NCBI RefSeq assembly: GCF_003464165.1
Contig: NZ_QSEK01000021.1
Coordinates: 1 to 50,743 of the forward strand
Direction: 5' to 3'
DNA: 50,743 bases
Source of the DNA: Eubacterium sp. AM49-13BH
GTDB taxonomy: Bacteria > Bacillota > Clostridia > Lachnospirales > Lachnospiraceae
A program made the translations under genes and the position numbers. The notes below the pieces were generated by a model. The model saw only the letters and a program-made list of their open reading frames with translations. It was not told where the DNA came from and made no database searches. This document shows, in pieces, positions 35,683 to 44,968 of the stretch. Position 1 is the first letter of the stretch, and each line of letters opens with the position of its first letter.

Positions 35683-36981
35683 ATGAAGTTAAAAAAATTC
35701 GAACAACAGCCAAAACACGTTGAGAATATCCCAATAGAAGCTATTAATCTTGATTCTGAACAGGAACAGCCACCAAAACCTGACAAGGCTGTTGGCAAGA
35801 ATGTATTCCAGCCTAACAGCAAATATTTTACAATTGTTATATATGGCCTGCTTTTTGTGCTGGGTGCAATTCTTATATATAAGTTCATTGGTAACTGGCC
35901 TGCAACAGTCAAGTCATTGGGCAATATATTCCATATACTGTCACCATTTCTTATTGGTGCCATGATTGCACTTGTTCTTTATCCGTTTATCAAGTCCCTT
36001 TATAACACGTTCTTCATGGGGGTATGCCATATCAAGTCCAAGAAAGCTGCCAAAATGCTTTCAATTCTTGTTGCTTACCTGATTGCAGTTGGCGCATTTG
36101 CAGTATTAATAGGCTTTGTTGTGCCTCAGATATACAAAAGCATTACAGAGATTGCCAATCAGGCTCCTGTATGGTACGAGAATATCCGCAACTGGTTCAC
36201 TGAGTTTGAGGTTAGGCACGCCAATTCTTCTATTGATTACAATTTCATTAATCAGAAGATTGAAGATGCTCTTCCTAAACTTGTTGACTACCTGACTGGT
36301 ACACTTACCAATATGGTTCCTTACATTCTTAATACATCCATGGCCATTCTTTCAGGTGTGTTAAACCTTATTATTGCAATTATTGTATCCATCTACATGA
36401 TTTCTGATAATAAGAATATCTTTTATCATTTTAAGAGATTTTTATATGCTGTGCTTCCTAAGAAAACAGCAGACAATACACGCATCATCTGTAAGAATTG
36501 TGCAAGTATTTTTATTAATTATATTATTGGCAAATCATTTGACTCAATTATTGTCATGATTATCTGCTTTATTATCATGCTGATTCTCAAGCTGCCATAT
36601 GCAGTGCTTATAAGCGTGATTGTCGGCATAACAAACATGATTCCGTATTTCGGACCATACATCGGCGGCGTGATTGGCGGTGTGATTATTGTTATCGCAA
36701 GCCCTATCAAACTTATAATATTTGTAATCATGATTGTCTGCATCCAGCAGGTTGACGGTCTGCTTATCGGACCTCGTATCATCGGCAGTACTACAGGTCT
36801 TAAGCCTGTATGGGTTGTATTTTCAATAACCGTAGGTGGTGCGCTGTTTGGCGTAATTGGAATGTTCCTCGGAGTTCCTGTATTTGCTGTATTAAGCTAT
36901 CTGTTAAACATCACAGTGCAACATTTCCTGGACAAAAGAAAAGTCACCGTGCAGCCTTATGACTCGCCCGATGACCTTTAG
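35683..36981 (+). CDS. AI-2E family transporter (432 aa)
   Basis: A cytoplasmic N-terminus of ~45 residues is followed by about eight membrane segments in the pattern of the AI-2E/TqsA-YdbI family. A pair of segments is followed by a large soluble insert (about residues 150-215). Then comes the conserved core with SIYMISDNKNIFYHFKRFLYAVLP, GKSFDSIIVMIICF, GITNMIPYFGPYIGGVIG and GPRIIGSTTGLKPVWVVFSITVGG. Members export small molecules such as autoinducer-2, or act as Na+/H+ antiporters, so the substrate is not predictable. It is monocistronic behind its own promoter and palindrome. Confidence 0.88.
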   Translation: MKLKKFEQQPKHVENIPIEAINLDSEQEQPPKPDKAVGKNVFQPNSKYFTIVIYGLLFVLGAILIYKFIGNWPATVKSLGNIFHILSPFLIGAMIALVLYPFIKSLYNTFFMGVCHIKSKKAAKMLSILVAYLIAVGAFAVLIGFVVPQIYKSITEIANQAPVWYENIRNWFTEFEVRHANSSIDYNFINQKIEDALPKLVDYLTGTLTNMVPYILNTSMAILSGVLNLIIAIIVSIYMISDNKNIFYHFKRFLYAVLPKKTADNTRIICKNCASIFINYIIGKSFDSIIVMIICFIIMLILKLPYAVLISVIVGITNMIPYFGPYIGGVIGGVIIVIASPIKLIIFVIMIVCIQQVDGLLIGPRIIGSTTGLKPVWVVFSITVGGALFGVIGMFLGVPVFAVLSYLLNITVQHFLDKRKVTVQPYDSPDDL

Positions 36982-36995
36982 TAAATACTAGTACA

Positions 36996-37124
36996 TTATT
37001 TCTTGGTATTAAGGATTCTCACGACATCGTCGAGGGAATTCTTAAACCTTACCACTCTGTAATTCGCTCCTTTATGCACATACATCACTTCTGATACTTT
37101 CCTTGCAAATGCTTTATTCTTCAC
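36996..37124 (-). CDS. Small basic hypothetical protein (42 aa)
   Basis: A GTG start with GGGAGAG 5 bp upstream opens a 42-codon ORF encoding a basic peptide (MKNKAFARKVSEVMYVHKG, ending VVRILNTKK). There is no membrane segment or signal. It lies 42 bp behind trmB on the same strand and could be its last operon gene. Its reality rests on the ribosome binding site and on filling the gap neatly. Confidence 0.4.
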   Translation of the reverse strand: MKNKAFARKVSEVMYVHKGANYRVVRFKNSLDDVVRILNTKK

Positions 37125-37166
37125 AATGTCTCTCCCAAAGCCTTTATATAGTATATGCATTTATTA

Positions 37167-37811
37167 TTAATGATTTCTTACTGCAATAAGTTTACAGATA
37201 GGATTGCCCATCTGTGAAAATCTTGTCTCATACTCTGTCATTACATTACCCTCGTTAAGTACAGATTCATTATGTAAGTCAAATGTGACAACAGGAAGCT
37301 CCCAGCCCGCCTCTTTAATCTCTTCTAACGAAAAATCGAATAAATCTTTATTATCTGTTTTGAATTCCACCTGTCCGTCCGGCTTTAATATAATGTCATA
37401 TCTTGCCATGAACTGTCTTGAGGTAAGTCTTCTCTTCGCATGTCTGTCTTTTGGCCATGGATCTGAAAAATTAAGGTATATTCTGTCTACCTCTCCCTCT
37501 CCAAACACCTCACATATTGCCTCTGCATCCATTCTTATGAATCTTAAATTAGGAAGCTGAAGCTCATCCTGTTTCTCTACAGCTCTTAAAAGCACGCTTG
37601 AATACTTTTCAATACCCACATAATTAATATCAGGATTATTCGCTGCCAGTGTTGTTATAAATGTGCCTTTACCCATACCAATCTCAATACGGATTGGATT
37701 ATCGTTACCGAAAACCTGTGACCATGTGCCTTTCATCCCCTCTGGCTCTGTAAACACATATTCATTCTCTATCATTACTTCCCTTGCTCCAGGTACATTT
37801 CTAAGTCTCAT
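37167..37811 (-). CDS. trmB: tRNA (guanine46-N7)-methyltransferase
   Basis: TrmB (214 aa, normal length) makes m7G46 in tRNA variable loops. It shows the SAM site IEIGMGKGTFI, GIEKYSSVLLRAVEK, the family signature YLNFSDPWPKDRHAKRRLT and the terminal TEYETRFSQMGNPICKL. The ATG at 37811 follows AGGAG. Its upstream region toward the divergent carboxypeptidase gene is occupied by a 223-nt palindrome. Confidence 0.96.
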   Translation of the reverse strand: MRLRNVPGAREVMIENEYVFTEPEGMKGTWSQVFGNDNPIRIEIGMGKGTFITTLAANNPDINYVGIEKYSSVLLRAVEKQDELQLPNLRFIRMDAEAICEVFGEGEVDRIYLNFSDPWPKDRHAKRRLTSRQFMARYDIILKPDGQVEFKTDNKDLFDFSLEEIKEAGWELPVVTFDLHNESVLNEGNVMTEYETRFSQMGNPICKLIAVRNH

Positions 37812-37836
37812 ACGTTACTCCTATCTTATATATTAG

Positions 37837-38059
37837 CTCAGATTTCGGCTATGTCCGTGTGCGGTATACGCTTGAATATGACAAGCTGTACATGAGTTAA
37901 TGCCACTATCTGCACAAGTTCAGTGCGTGAAAGCACGTCCAAACGAAGTGCGTTTGATTTCACGCACTGAAATAGACTTTGCAGATGGCGGCATTTACTC
38001 ATGCTAAGCGAAATCATCCTGAAAGCACATGCCGCACACAGACATAGCCGAAATCTGAG
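37837..38059. repeat. 223-nt nested inverted repeat (MITE-like element or structured RNA)
   Basis: The outer arms CTCAGATTTCGGCTATGTC (37837-37855) and its perfect complement (38041-38059) enclose further nested arms: GTGTGCGG/CCGCACAC, CATGAGTTAATGCC/GGCATTTACTCATG (one mismatch), ATCTGCA/TGCAGAT, TCAGTGCGTGAAA/TTTCACGCACTGA and GCAC/GTGC. The 9-bp string TATATATTA occurs on both sides (37827-37835 and 38065-38073). It carries no ORF and lies between divergent trmB and the carboxypeptidase gene. Confidence 0.85.
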
Positions 38060-38106
38060 TTTCCTATATATTATTTACCATAAATATCACTTTTTGCCAA
38101 GCGGGG

Positions 38107-38135
38107 TTTACTTATGTACAATCCTGGGCTACAAT
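38107..38135 (+). promoter_or_regulatory. Promoter of the D-Ala-D-Ala carboxypeptidase gene
   Basis: TTTACT (38107-38112) and TACAAT (38130-38135) are 17 bp apart, between the palindrome and the gene. The predicted start is near 38142. Confidence 0.6.
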
Positions 38136-38175
38136 GTATTTGTATATTTTATTAATCGGAGGAATTATCTCTATA

Positions 38176-39570
38176 ATGAAAAAGCAATTTTTAAAAGGAT
38201 TACTTATAAAGATAGCCAGCGCGGCATCTGCCACTGTTTTGGTGTTCTCAGCTTTTGCAACAGATACCCAGGCTGCAGCATACAACAAAGTCTACAGCGA
38301 GACAGACACAACCAGCACAGAGGCTGTATGGCCGGATGCACCTGATGTTAACTCAAGCAGCTGCATTCTTATTGATGCTGATACAGGATCCATTCTTTTC
38401 GAGAGGAACTCTCATGAAAAATGTTATCCAGCCAGCACAACCAAGATTTTAACAGGACTCCTTACTATTGAGAACTGTAATATGGACGATGTTGTAACAT
38501 TTTCACAGTCAGCTGCTAACTCAATTAATGTATATGAGGATGCCAACTTAAGTTCAAAAGCAGGTGAGCAATTTACTGTCAACCAGCTTCTTCACGGACT
38601 TCTGCTGTATTCTGCCAACGAGATGGCTTATGCCCTCGGTGAACATGTGGCTGGCTCAATAGATGCATTTGTCGATATGATGAATGCCAAGGCAAAAGAA
38701 CTTGGTGCTTTGAATACACATTTTGCCAATGCAAGCGGATTATATAATACCGACCACTACACAACGGCATATGATATGGCAATGATTGCGAGAGGGTGCT
38801 ATAACAATGCTTCTTTTGTCAGCATTGATTCAACTGCCGATGCATATGTAATTCCTGCAACTAACATGTCTGCACAGCGTACAATAAGACACCGACACAA
38901 GATGTTAAAGGGCCGTGCCTACTATTATGAATACTGCAAGGGTGGCAAAACAGGATATACTGATGAATCACAGAATACACTTGTTACATTTGCAGAAAAA
39001 GACGGTATGCGTCTTATATGCGTTGTATTTAAGGAAGCCACAGATGAGATAAGATATGTTGATACAAGAACCCTTTTTGACTGGGGATTTGCGAATTTCC
39101 AGAAATCAACAACAACCGGAAGCCAGCTCGGAGCAATGTTCTCTAATGACAACTATTACAACTCAGCTGTTTTCTCAACTCTTTCACTAAACTTTGGGTT
39201 AAATGCTTCATTTATCACAATACCTAATAAAAGTTCATTGTCAAATGTATCAATGACGGTTGATGATAATTATGACATGACCAATGAGAATGGTGTTATG
39301 ACAACACATCTTAAGTTCCTGTACAATGATAATACGGTAGGAACTACAACACTTAATATCTGTGCAGCTGGCACGGACACAGGCAGCCAGCTCCCATATA
39401 TTAATAATGATGTGACATCAACTTATACACCTAAGACATGCATTAAGATTAATATCTGGATACTCGTTGGAATCGGAGCTGTTATCCTGTTCGTTATCTA
39501 TATTATTGAAGAGCATGCAAGAAGAAAGCGCCAGAGAAGACACTATAACAAAAGAAGACATAGATTATAA
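38176..39570 (+). CDS. D-alanyl-D-alanine carboxypeptidase (DacA/PBP5-like, 464 aa)
   Basis: A signal peptide (MKKQFLKGLLIKIASAASAT to AAA) precedes a peptidase S11 domain with the three penicillin-binding motifs: STTK (in PASTTKILTG), SAN (in LLYSANEMAYALG) and KTG (in KGGKTGYTDESQN). After the catalytic domain comes a beta-rich region, then a single membrane segment (IWILVGIGAVILFVIYII) and a very basic tail (RRKRQRRHYNKRRHRL), which anchors it to the membrane. It trims pentapeptides in peptidoglycan. The ATG at 38176 has GGAGG about 13 bp upstream, which is longer than usual. Confidence 0.93.
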   Translation: MKKQFLKGLLIKIASAASATVLVFSAFATDTQAAAYNKVYSETDTTSTEAVWPDAPDVNSSSCILIDADTGSILFERNSHEKCYPASTTKILTGLLTIENCNMDDVVTFSQSAANSINVYEDANLSSKAGEQFTVNQLLHGLLLYSANEMAYALGEHVAGSIDAFVDMMNAKAKELGALNTHFANASGLYNTDHYTTAYDMAMIARGCYNNASFVSIDSTADAYVIPATNMSAQRTIRHRHKMLKGRAYYYEYCKGGKTGYTDESQNTLVTFAEKDGMRLICVVFKEATDEIRYVDTRTLFDWGFANFQKSTTTGSQLGAMFSNDNYYNSAVFSTLSLNFGLNASFITIPNKSSLSNVSMTVDDNYDMTNENGVMTTHLKFLYNDNTVGTTTLNICAAGTDTGSQLPYINNDVTSTYTPKTCIKINIWILVGIGAVILFVIYIIEEHARRKRQRRHYNKRRHRL

Positions 39571-39573
39571 AAG

Positions 39574-39610
39574 AATGCGCCCCAGTAAAGTAATCTGGTG
39601 GCGCATTTTT
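39574..39610 (+). terminator. Terminator of the carboxypeptidase gene
   Basis: AATGCGCCCCAG pairs imperfectly with CTGGTGGCGCATT and is followed by TTTTTATT. It lies 4 bp past the stop. Confidence 0.8.
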
Positions 39611-39680
39611 ATTAAATGTATCTTCTTATCCATATCTATAATTATATACGAAACTTTTTCCTGAAAATTCACATTCAGTC

Positions 39681-39711
39681 AAAAAAAGTCCCCGCAAATA
39701 TACGGGGACTT
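39681..39711 (-). terminator. Terminator of glgB
   Basis: AAGTCCCCG (39686-39694) pairs with CGGGGACTT (39703-39711). On the minus strand the stem is followed by seven T. It lies 14 bp past the glgB stop. Confidence 0.85.
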
Positions 39712-39724
39712 CAATACCATATTA

Positions 39725-41656
39725 TTATATCTTACTTGGCTGAACCTTAGAAACATCACCATTAAACTCATAAACAGCTATTCCATACTTATGTAAGTCA
39801 ATGAGCAATGACTGCGGATATCCATCACAATCTCCCTTAACGGCTGTAAGAGTCTTCTTCTGGTCAGCTTCATTATCTCCAAGAACCAGCTTATACTTAG
39901 TCTTGAACGGAACTCCTATTCTGAAGCTGTCTCTTTCAACTGGTGTAAAATTAAGTACAAAGAGAAGATTCTTCTTTCCATCCGGACTGATTCTCATAAA
40001 CGATAAAACGCTATTATCTTTATCATTGGCATTAATCCATCTGAATCCTTCACTGCTGTAATCAGTAGCATACAGACATGGATAATTCTTATTAAGCTTC
40101 AGACACTTCTTCGTAAAATCCTTAAGTTCTGTATGACTTTCATCCTCTAACAGATACCAGTCAAGAGCACGCTTCTCACTCCACTCATTCCACTGACCAA
40201 ATTCCTGTCCCATGAATAAAAGCTTCTTGCCAGGATGTCCACACATATATGCATATGCCAGCTTAAGATTCTTGAACTTGTCCTCCCTGTCACCAGGCAT
40301 TTTACCAAGCATAGAACACTTAAGATGTACAACCTCATCATGTGAAAGCACAAGAATGAAATTCTCGCTGTAAGCATACATCAATGAAAATGTCATCTTG
40401 CTATGATTAAACTTTCTGAAATATGGATCAAGCTTCATATATTCAAGGAAATCATGCATCCAGCCCATATTCCACTTAAATGTAAAACCAAGACATTCCC
40501 CATTGTCAGGATCACCACTAACCATAGGCCATGCTGTTGACTCCTCAGCTATAGTTATTGCCTGTGGAAATCTCTTCTTTAACATGCTGTTAAAATGCTT
40601 TAAAAAACTGATTGCTTCGAGATTGCCGTTGTCACCATATTTGTTAGGGACCCAGTTTCCATCTGTCCTTCCGTAATCCAGATACAGCATTGAAGCAACA
40701 GCATCAACTCTTAAACCATCAATATGGAACTTGTCCACCCAGAACATTCCATTAGCAATAAGGAAGTTAGCCACTTCATTCTTGGAATAATCAAATACCT
40801 TAGTTCCCCAGTCAGGATGCTCTCCCTTTCTAGGGTCTGCATACTCATATACACAGCTTCCATCGAAATTAGCAAGTCCATGCGCATCCTTTGGAAAATG
40901 TGCCGGCACCCAGTCAAGAATTACACCAATTCCTTTTTCATGCATATAATCTACAAAATACATGAAATCCTTAGGTGTTCCGTATCTTGCTGTAGGTGCA
41001 TAATAACCAGTTACCTGATATCCCCATGATCCATCATATGGATACTCTGCAATTCCCATAAGTTCAATATGTGTATATCCCATATCTGTTACATATTTTG
41101 CAAGCTCAGGTGCTAATTCTCTATATGTATAGAATCCGTCCTCTGTTCCATCATCTTTCTTCTTCCATGAGCCAAGATGACATTCATATATAGAAAGAGG
41201 CGCTTTAAGATGATTCTCTGTCTTCTTCTTCTCAACCCATTCAGAATCTTTCCATTCATAACCTGAAAGATCGGCAACTATTGATGCTGTCTCTGGTCTT
41301 AACTGTGCCTGATTAGCATATGGATCTGCCTTGTAAAGTGCCTCTCCACTCTGTGAAATAATAAGATACTTATACATATCCCCTGCTTTAGCTCCTGGTA
41401 TGAACAAATCATATATTCCACCATCTGAAATCTTCTTCATATCATAACCATATGCATTCCAGTTATTAAACTCACCTATAACATAGACTTCTCTTGCCGC
41501 AGGTGCCCACACAGCAAAATACACACCTTCTTTTCCGTCTTTTACTCCAACATGTGCGCCCATTTTGTTATATATCTCATAATGAGTTCCCTGTCCAAAA
41601 AGATATGCATCCACTTCTGTGATTGCCAGCTGCTCGTATTTTTGCATATTCTTCAT
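39725..41656 (-). CDS. glgB: 1,4-alpha-glucan branching enzyme
   Basis: GlgB (643 aa) introduces alpha-1,6 branches into glycogen. It has an N-terminal CBM48 domain (YFAVWAPAAREVYVIGEFNNW). The GH13 catalytic barrel follows with ILDWVPAHFP, DGLRVDAVASMLYLDYGR (nucleophile Asp), ITIAEESTAWP (acid/base Glu) and VLSHDEVVHLK. A C-terminal beta domain closes the protein. The ATG at 41656 is chosen over the one at 41668 because GGAGG lies 5 bp upstream. It is a single gene here; the other glycogen genes are not in the window. Confidence 0.96.
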   Translation of the reverse strand: MKNMQKYEQLAITEVDAYLFGQGTHYEIYNKMGAHVGVKDGKEGVYFAVWAPAAREVYVIGEFNNWNAYGYDMKKISDGGIYDLFIPGAKAGDMYKYLIISQSGEALYKADPYANQAQLRPETASIVADLSGYEWKDSEWVEKKKTENHLKAPLSIYECHLGSWKKKDDGTEDGFYTYRELAPELAKYVTDMGYTHIELMGIAEYPYDGSWGYQVTGYYAPTARYGTPKDFMYFVDYMHEKGIGVILDWVPAHFPKDAHGLANFDGSCVYEYADPRKGEHPDWGTKVFDYSKNEVANFLIANGMFWVDKFHIDGLRVDAVASMLYLDYGRTDGNWVPNKYGDNGNLEAISFLKHFNSMLKKRFPQAITIAEESTAWPMVSGDPDNGECLGFTFKWNMGWMHDFLEYMKLDPYFRKFNHSKMTFSLMYAYSENFILVLSHDEVVHLKCSMLGKMPGDREDKFKNLKLAYAYMCGHPGKKLLFMGQEFGQWNEWSEKRALDWYLLEDESHTELKDFTKKCLKLNKNYPCLYATDYSSEGFRWINANDKDNSVLSFMRISPDGKKNLLFVLNFTPVERDSFRIGVPFKTKYKLVLGDNEADQKKTLTAVKGDCDGYPQSLLIDLHKYGIAVYEFNGDVSKVQPSKI

Positions 41657-41800
41657 AAAATCCTCCATTATATTATTATTATCTTACACGACACTCATGG
41701 GTCCCCTCAGATTATCCCACTAATTAATAGTATATTAACACATTAGCAAATTAATTACTACATTTCATTAGCAAAAAAAAATGTTCATTTCACATATATT

Positions 41801-41810
41801 ATGTTATACT
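41801..41810 (+). promoter_or_regulatory. Possible extended -10 promoter of the MraY-like gene
   Basis: TGTTATACT gives a TGn-extended -10 element about 65 bp upstream of the start codon, with a weak -35 (TGTTCA). Support is moderate only. Confidence 0.4.
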
Positions 41811-41874
41811 GTAAATCGCATTGAAATAAATGCTGTATATAAGTTAGAAAGATGAAAAGGAGTATTAAATTCTT

Positions 41875-42840
41875 ATGATATACTATATTGTCAACGAAAG
41901 TTTCACCAACATCATAGCATTTGCAAGCATTTTATTTGCCTTCGCATTTACAATAGCTGCAATTGCTCTTGGCAAGAATCTTCTCCCAAGAGATGCCGGA
42001 AGAGCTTATGCCATCAACGGAAGTAAATCGGTTGGAAAACCAAGAGGTGCCGGCATGATTTTCATTCTTACATTCACTGTCACATGTGCATTATTTGTAA
42101 ACTTAAGTGCCGAGCTTATCATTTATCTTATACTTGTACTTGCCGCAATGCTCAGCGGATACCTTGATGATAGTGCTTCGTCACCATGGGGTAATTTAAA
42201 GAAAGGTCTTATTGACCTTGCAATATCAGTTATGGCAGCTGTCACTTACCTGCATTACAACCCTAACACATTTGACCTTGCATTCTTTGGAAAGACAGTA
42301 ACTCTCAATCCAATCATCTATGCAATACTTATCATCATACTTATCTGGGTAAGTATCAACGTTACTAACTGCTCAGATGGTGTTGACGGCTTATGTGGTA
42401 CACTTTCAGTTGTAACACTTGCCTCAGTATATATACTTTTTAAGTCATTTAATATTGAATCAGCTTACAGACATACTGTTCTTATTATGGTTGTGTGTAT
42501 CCTCGGCTACCTGTGGTTCAACGCATCACCAAGTAAGCTGCTTATGGGTGATGCCGGTTCGAGAGCAATAGGAATATTCATTGCATTTACATTCCTCAAG
42601 CTCCATGCACCGTTGCTTTATATTCCAATGGCACTTGTAATTATCCTTGACGGCGGACTTGGTCTTATCAAGGTTTCATTCATGAGATTTCTTCACATCA
42701 ACCTCATGAAGAACCTTCGTACGCCAATCCACGACCATATGAGAAAGAATAAAGACTGGTCAGATACACAAGTTGTTTTCAGATTCACAATTGTCCAGAT
42801 AATACTTGGTTTGGCTGTAATATATGGTCTTATGTTCTAA
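41875..42840 (+). CDS. MraY/WecA-like polyprenyl-phosphate glycosyl-1-phosphate transferase (321 aa)
   Basis: About ten membrane segments and the family motifs place this in the PNPT superfamily. They are GKPRGAGMIF, GYLDDSASSPWG (DD motif), NVTNCSDGVDGLCG, KLLMGDAGSRAIG and RTPIHDHMRKNKDWSD. It resembles MraY, which transfers phospho-MurNAc-pentapeptide to undecaprenyl phosphate, more than WecA/TagO. However, the MraY His-triad region normally reads HHH and here reads HDH. It stands alone, not in a dcw cluster, so it could be the organism's MraY or a teichoic-acid/polysaccharide initiator. The ATG at 41875 has GGAG about 12 bp upstream. Confidence 0.8.
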   Translation: MIYYIVNESFTNIIAFASILFAFAFTIAAIALGKNLLPRDAGRAYAINGSKSVGKPRGAGMIFILTFTVTCALFVNLSAELIIYLILVLAAMLSGYLDDSASSPWGNLKKGLIDLAISVMAAVTYLHYNPNTFDLAFFGKTVTLNPIIYAILIIILIWVSINVTNCSDGVDGLCGTLSVVTLASVYILFKSFNIESAYRHTVLIMVVCILGYLWFNASPSKLLMGDAGSRAIGIFIAFTFLKLHAPLLYIPMALVIILDGGLGLIKVSFMRFLHINLMKNLRTPIHDHMRKNKDWSDTQVVFRFTIVQIILGLAVIYGLMF

Positions 42841-42859
42841 CACATATTAATTCACTAAA

Positions 42860-42893
42860 AAAGGCATGTCAGTTTATTTTCTGACATGCCTTT
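42860..42893. terminator. Convergent terminator between the MraY-like and exonuclease genes
   Basis: AAAGGCATGTCAG (42860-42872) is perfectly complementary to 42881-42893, with an 8-nt loop and A/T tracts on both sides. It overlaps the exonuclease stop. Confidence 0.85.
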
Positions 42894-43860
42894 ATTGCTG
42901 CACTGAAAGTTTCTCAGCCTGACGACGTCTGCGTCTGTGTTCCCTCTCTTTTATCTGCTTTTCATATATCTTAAGTGCCCCCTTCTCATCAGTGCACTTC
43001 ATTATTCTTATAGCATAGAATCTGCCGCTTTCACTCTGCTTGATTTTGAATCTGCCTTTTATAAGACCATGTTCATCACATGTAAACAGACCATAATAAC
43101 TCTTTGAATTAGTGGAAAACCATTTTACCGTTCTTTCCATAGACCTGCCGCATAAGAAACACTTGCAGGAACGTACAGTTCTGTCGCTTGCAGCCTTGTC
43201 CCTCGTAGCAAATCCCTTAGAAATATACTTCTCATATGTCCCGAAGTTAAGATATATCTCGTCTTTTCTTGATTCTGGAATTGTAAATGTATCTATACTG
43301 CAGAACTTCTTAACCCTGTCAAAGTCAAGTGTCTTCATTATCTTGGCTGTATATCTTGCATCACTCATTGCTGAATGATAATGCTCATCCCCCTTAATTC
43401 CCTGCTCATCAATCGCAGACTTAAGATTCATGCGTGTCTTACCATCTGAGAAATTAATGCTGTAAAGCTTCTGGAGGTCAAGATACAGAAGTGGCATAGA
43501 AAAGTTCTCCGGCACATCATAGTACTTCATGTTACGTCTTAATTCCGTAATATCCATGCTTCCCCATGTAACAAATGTATAATCTTCCCCGCACCATTCA
43601 AGAAATTCAGTAACACCCGATACGAAATCAGTTCCGTTAGCAAGGTCATTTTCTGTAATTCCAAGAATCTTCTTAATATTGTTCTGAAGCTTGGTATACA
43701 CATGCGGCTTAATAACACACTGCCACTCATCTACGATATCAAGCTGCTCATTAACTTTTGCCGCACCTATCTGTATAATCTCAAAAGGAAAATGTTCCTC
43801 AGAAAATTGTTTTCCCTTGGCACTCTGATTCCACTCAAGATCCATAACAATATAATTCAT
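42892..43860 (-). CDS. DEDDh 3'-5' exonuclease family protein (322 aa)
   Basis: The first ~175 residues are a DnaQ/RNase T-like exonuclease fold: VMDLEWNQ (Exo I, with D and E), FVTWGSMDITELRRNMKYY (Exo II), and HYHSAMSDARYTAKIM (Exo III with the DEDDh His). The C-terminal ~120 residues contain CKCFLCGRS and CDEHGLIKG, a possible four-cysteine/histidine metal site, and a basic tail (EHRRRRRQAEK). The substrate may be DNA or RNA. The start at 43860 is preceded by GAGG; an ATG at 43866 is also possible. It is convergent with the MraY-like gene. Confidence 0.85.
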   Translation of the reverse strand: MNYIVMDLEWNQSAKGKQFSEEHFPFEIIQIGAAKVNEQLDIVDEWQCVIKPHVYTKLQNNIKKILGITENDLANGTDFVSGVTEFLEWCGEDYTFVTWGSMDITELRRNMKYYDVPENFSMPLLYLDLQKLYSINFSDGKTRMNLKSAIDEQGIKGDEHYHSAMSDARYTAKIMKTLDFDRVKKFCSIDTFTIPESRKDEIYLNFGTYEKYISKGFATRDKAASDRTVRSCKCFLCGRSMERTVKWFSTNSKSYYGLFTCDEHGLIKGRFKIKQSESGRFYAIRIMKCTDEKGALKIYEKQIKEREHRRRRRQAEKLSVQQ

Positions 43861-43910
43861 AAACATTTTCCTCTGTTACTTATTCTTAATTAGGTTGTTT
43901 CTAATAATAA

Positions 43911-43982
43911 TGTTCCCACCCAGAGTCGAACTGGGGATTGAGACTTAGGAGGTCCCCGTTATATCCACTTAACTATGAGAAC
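43911..43982 (-). tRNA. tRNA-Arg (anticodon CCT)
   Basis: The 72-nt minus-strand gene has acceptor arms GTTCTCA/TGGGAAC with discriminator A. The anticodon loop CTCCTAA is within the GGGAC/GTCTC stem, and the T-arm is CCCCAGTTCGACTCTGGG. The anticodon CCT reads AGG. The CCA end is not encoded. Confidence 0.93.
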
Positions 43983-44044
43983 AACTTGGCTAAACACCAT
44001 GAAAAATTCTACCACATTTGAATCTTGTGGTCAATGCTGGCATT

Positions 44045-44968
44045 CTAATCTGTGAATCTTACATTACCCTGAAGCCATATCTGCCCTTTGAATCTTCTTC
44101 CAACAGCAGGCTCACCAAGCAGATGCTGCTTATTAATTGCAGTTGTAATTATGAGGCTGTTACACTCAAGCACCATAATATATATGCTTTCGCCTGTGTA
44201 CCTGTTCTTCTCCTCGTAAAGCTCCAGTATCTCACCTATTACCGAATACTGGTCACACTCTACTCCACATGGCATAAATGTCGAATCTACTATTGTGAAT
44301 ATATCCTCTTTCATGACTCTGTTAGAAAGCTCATTATATGTATCAATATCCTCTATAGTAAGACTCTCTATGGCATCCTCATCACCGTTCTTAGCAGCCT
44401 GAATAAGTCTCTTTCTGGCGAGTTCTTCCTTCTTATTACGTGGAGTCTTTTTCTCTTTTCTTATAGGAAGCATAACAATTCCACCAAGAGACAGTCCTGT
44501 AAGAGTAACCTTTTTATTCTTAATCGGTAACTTTGCTATATCATTCTTTCTGTCAGGATTGAATTCAGGAGCTTTAAATTCTTTTCCACTATATATATAT
44601 TCAAAATAATCCATAACATTCTGAAGATAAAATATAAGAGTAACCCCTGTCTTTAATTCATCACATATTACAGCGAATGATTCTTTATCCAAATGCCTCT
44701 CAATAGTCATCTCTTCATTGTCGCTTGCAACTTTTCCAACAACAAATGGAAAATAATATTCATATATAAATGTATCTTTCTCGTATCTTCCATATATATA
44801 TAATCCTGTTGAACTGCTGATACGCACGATAATAACGCCACGATTTAATTTATCGTGACGTATAACAAATCCATTGGCAACATTATCTTCTATTTCTAAT
44901 TTAATAAATTTCTCTTCAGCCTCTGATGTAAGTTTATCAAATCCAAGGGCTCTTATATAGAGGTTCAT
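44045..44968 (-). CDS. DUF3881 family protein (307 aa)
   Basis: This matches a Lachnospiraceae family of unknown function. It begins MNLYIRALGFDKLTSEAEEK and has the mid-protein KKVTLTGLSLGGIVMLPI. A basic stretch (RKEKKTPRNKKEELARKRLIQ) is followed by AAKNGDEDAIESLTIED, and it ends with DSTFMPCGVECDQYSVIGEI and GRRFKGQIWLQGNV. There is no signal or membrane segment, so it is cytoplasmic. The start at 44968 is chosen because GGAG lies 6 bp upstream; an ATG at 44980 is less likely. Confidence 0.85.
   Translation of the reverse strand: MNLYIRALGFDKLTSEAEEKFIKLEIEDNVANGFVIRHDKLNRGVIIVRISSSTGLYIYGRYEKDTFIYEYYFPFVVGKVASDNEEMTIERHLDKESFAVICDELKTGVTLIFYLQNVMDYFEYIYSGKEFKAPEFNPDRKNDIAKLPIKNKKVTLTGLSLGGIVMLPIRKEKKTPRNKKEELARKRLIQAAKNGDEDAIESLTIEDIDTYNELSNRVMKEDIFTIVDSTFMPCGVECDQYSVIGEILELYEEKNRYTGESIYIMVLECNSLIITTAINKQHLLGEPAVGRRFKGQIWLQGNVRFTD

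Noticed and set aside
37837..38059. Simple terminator
   Set aside because: The element is 223 nt with several nested arms, lies between divergent gene starts rather than ends, and has no adjoining T run.
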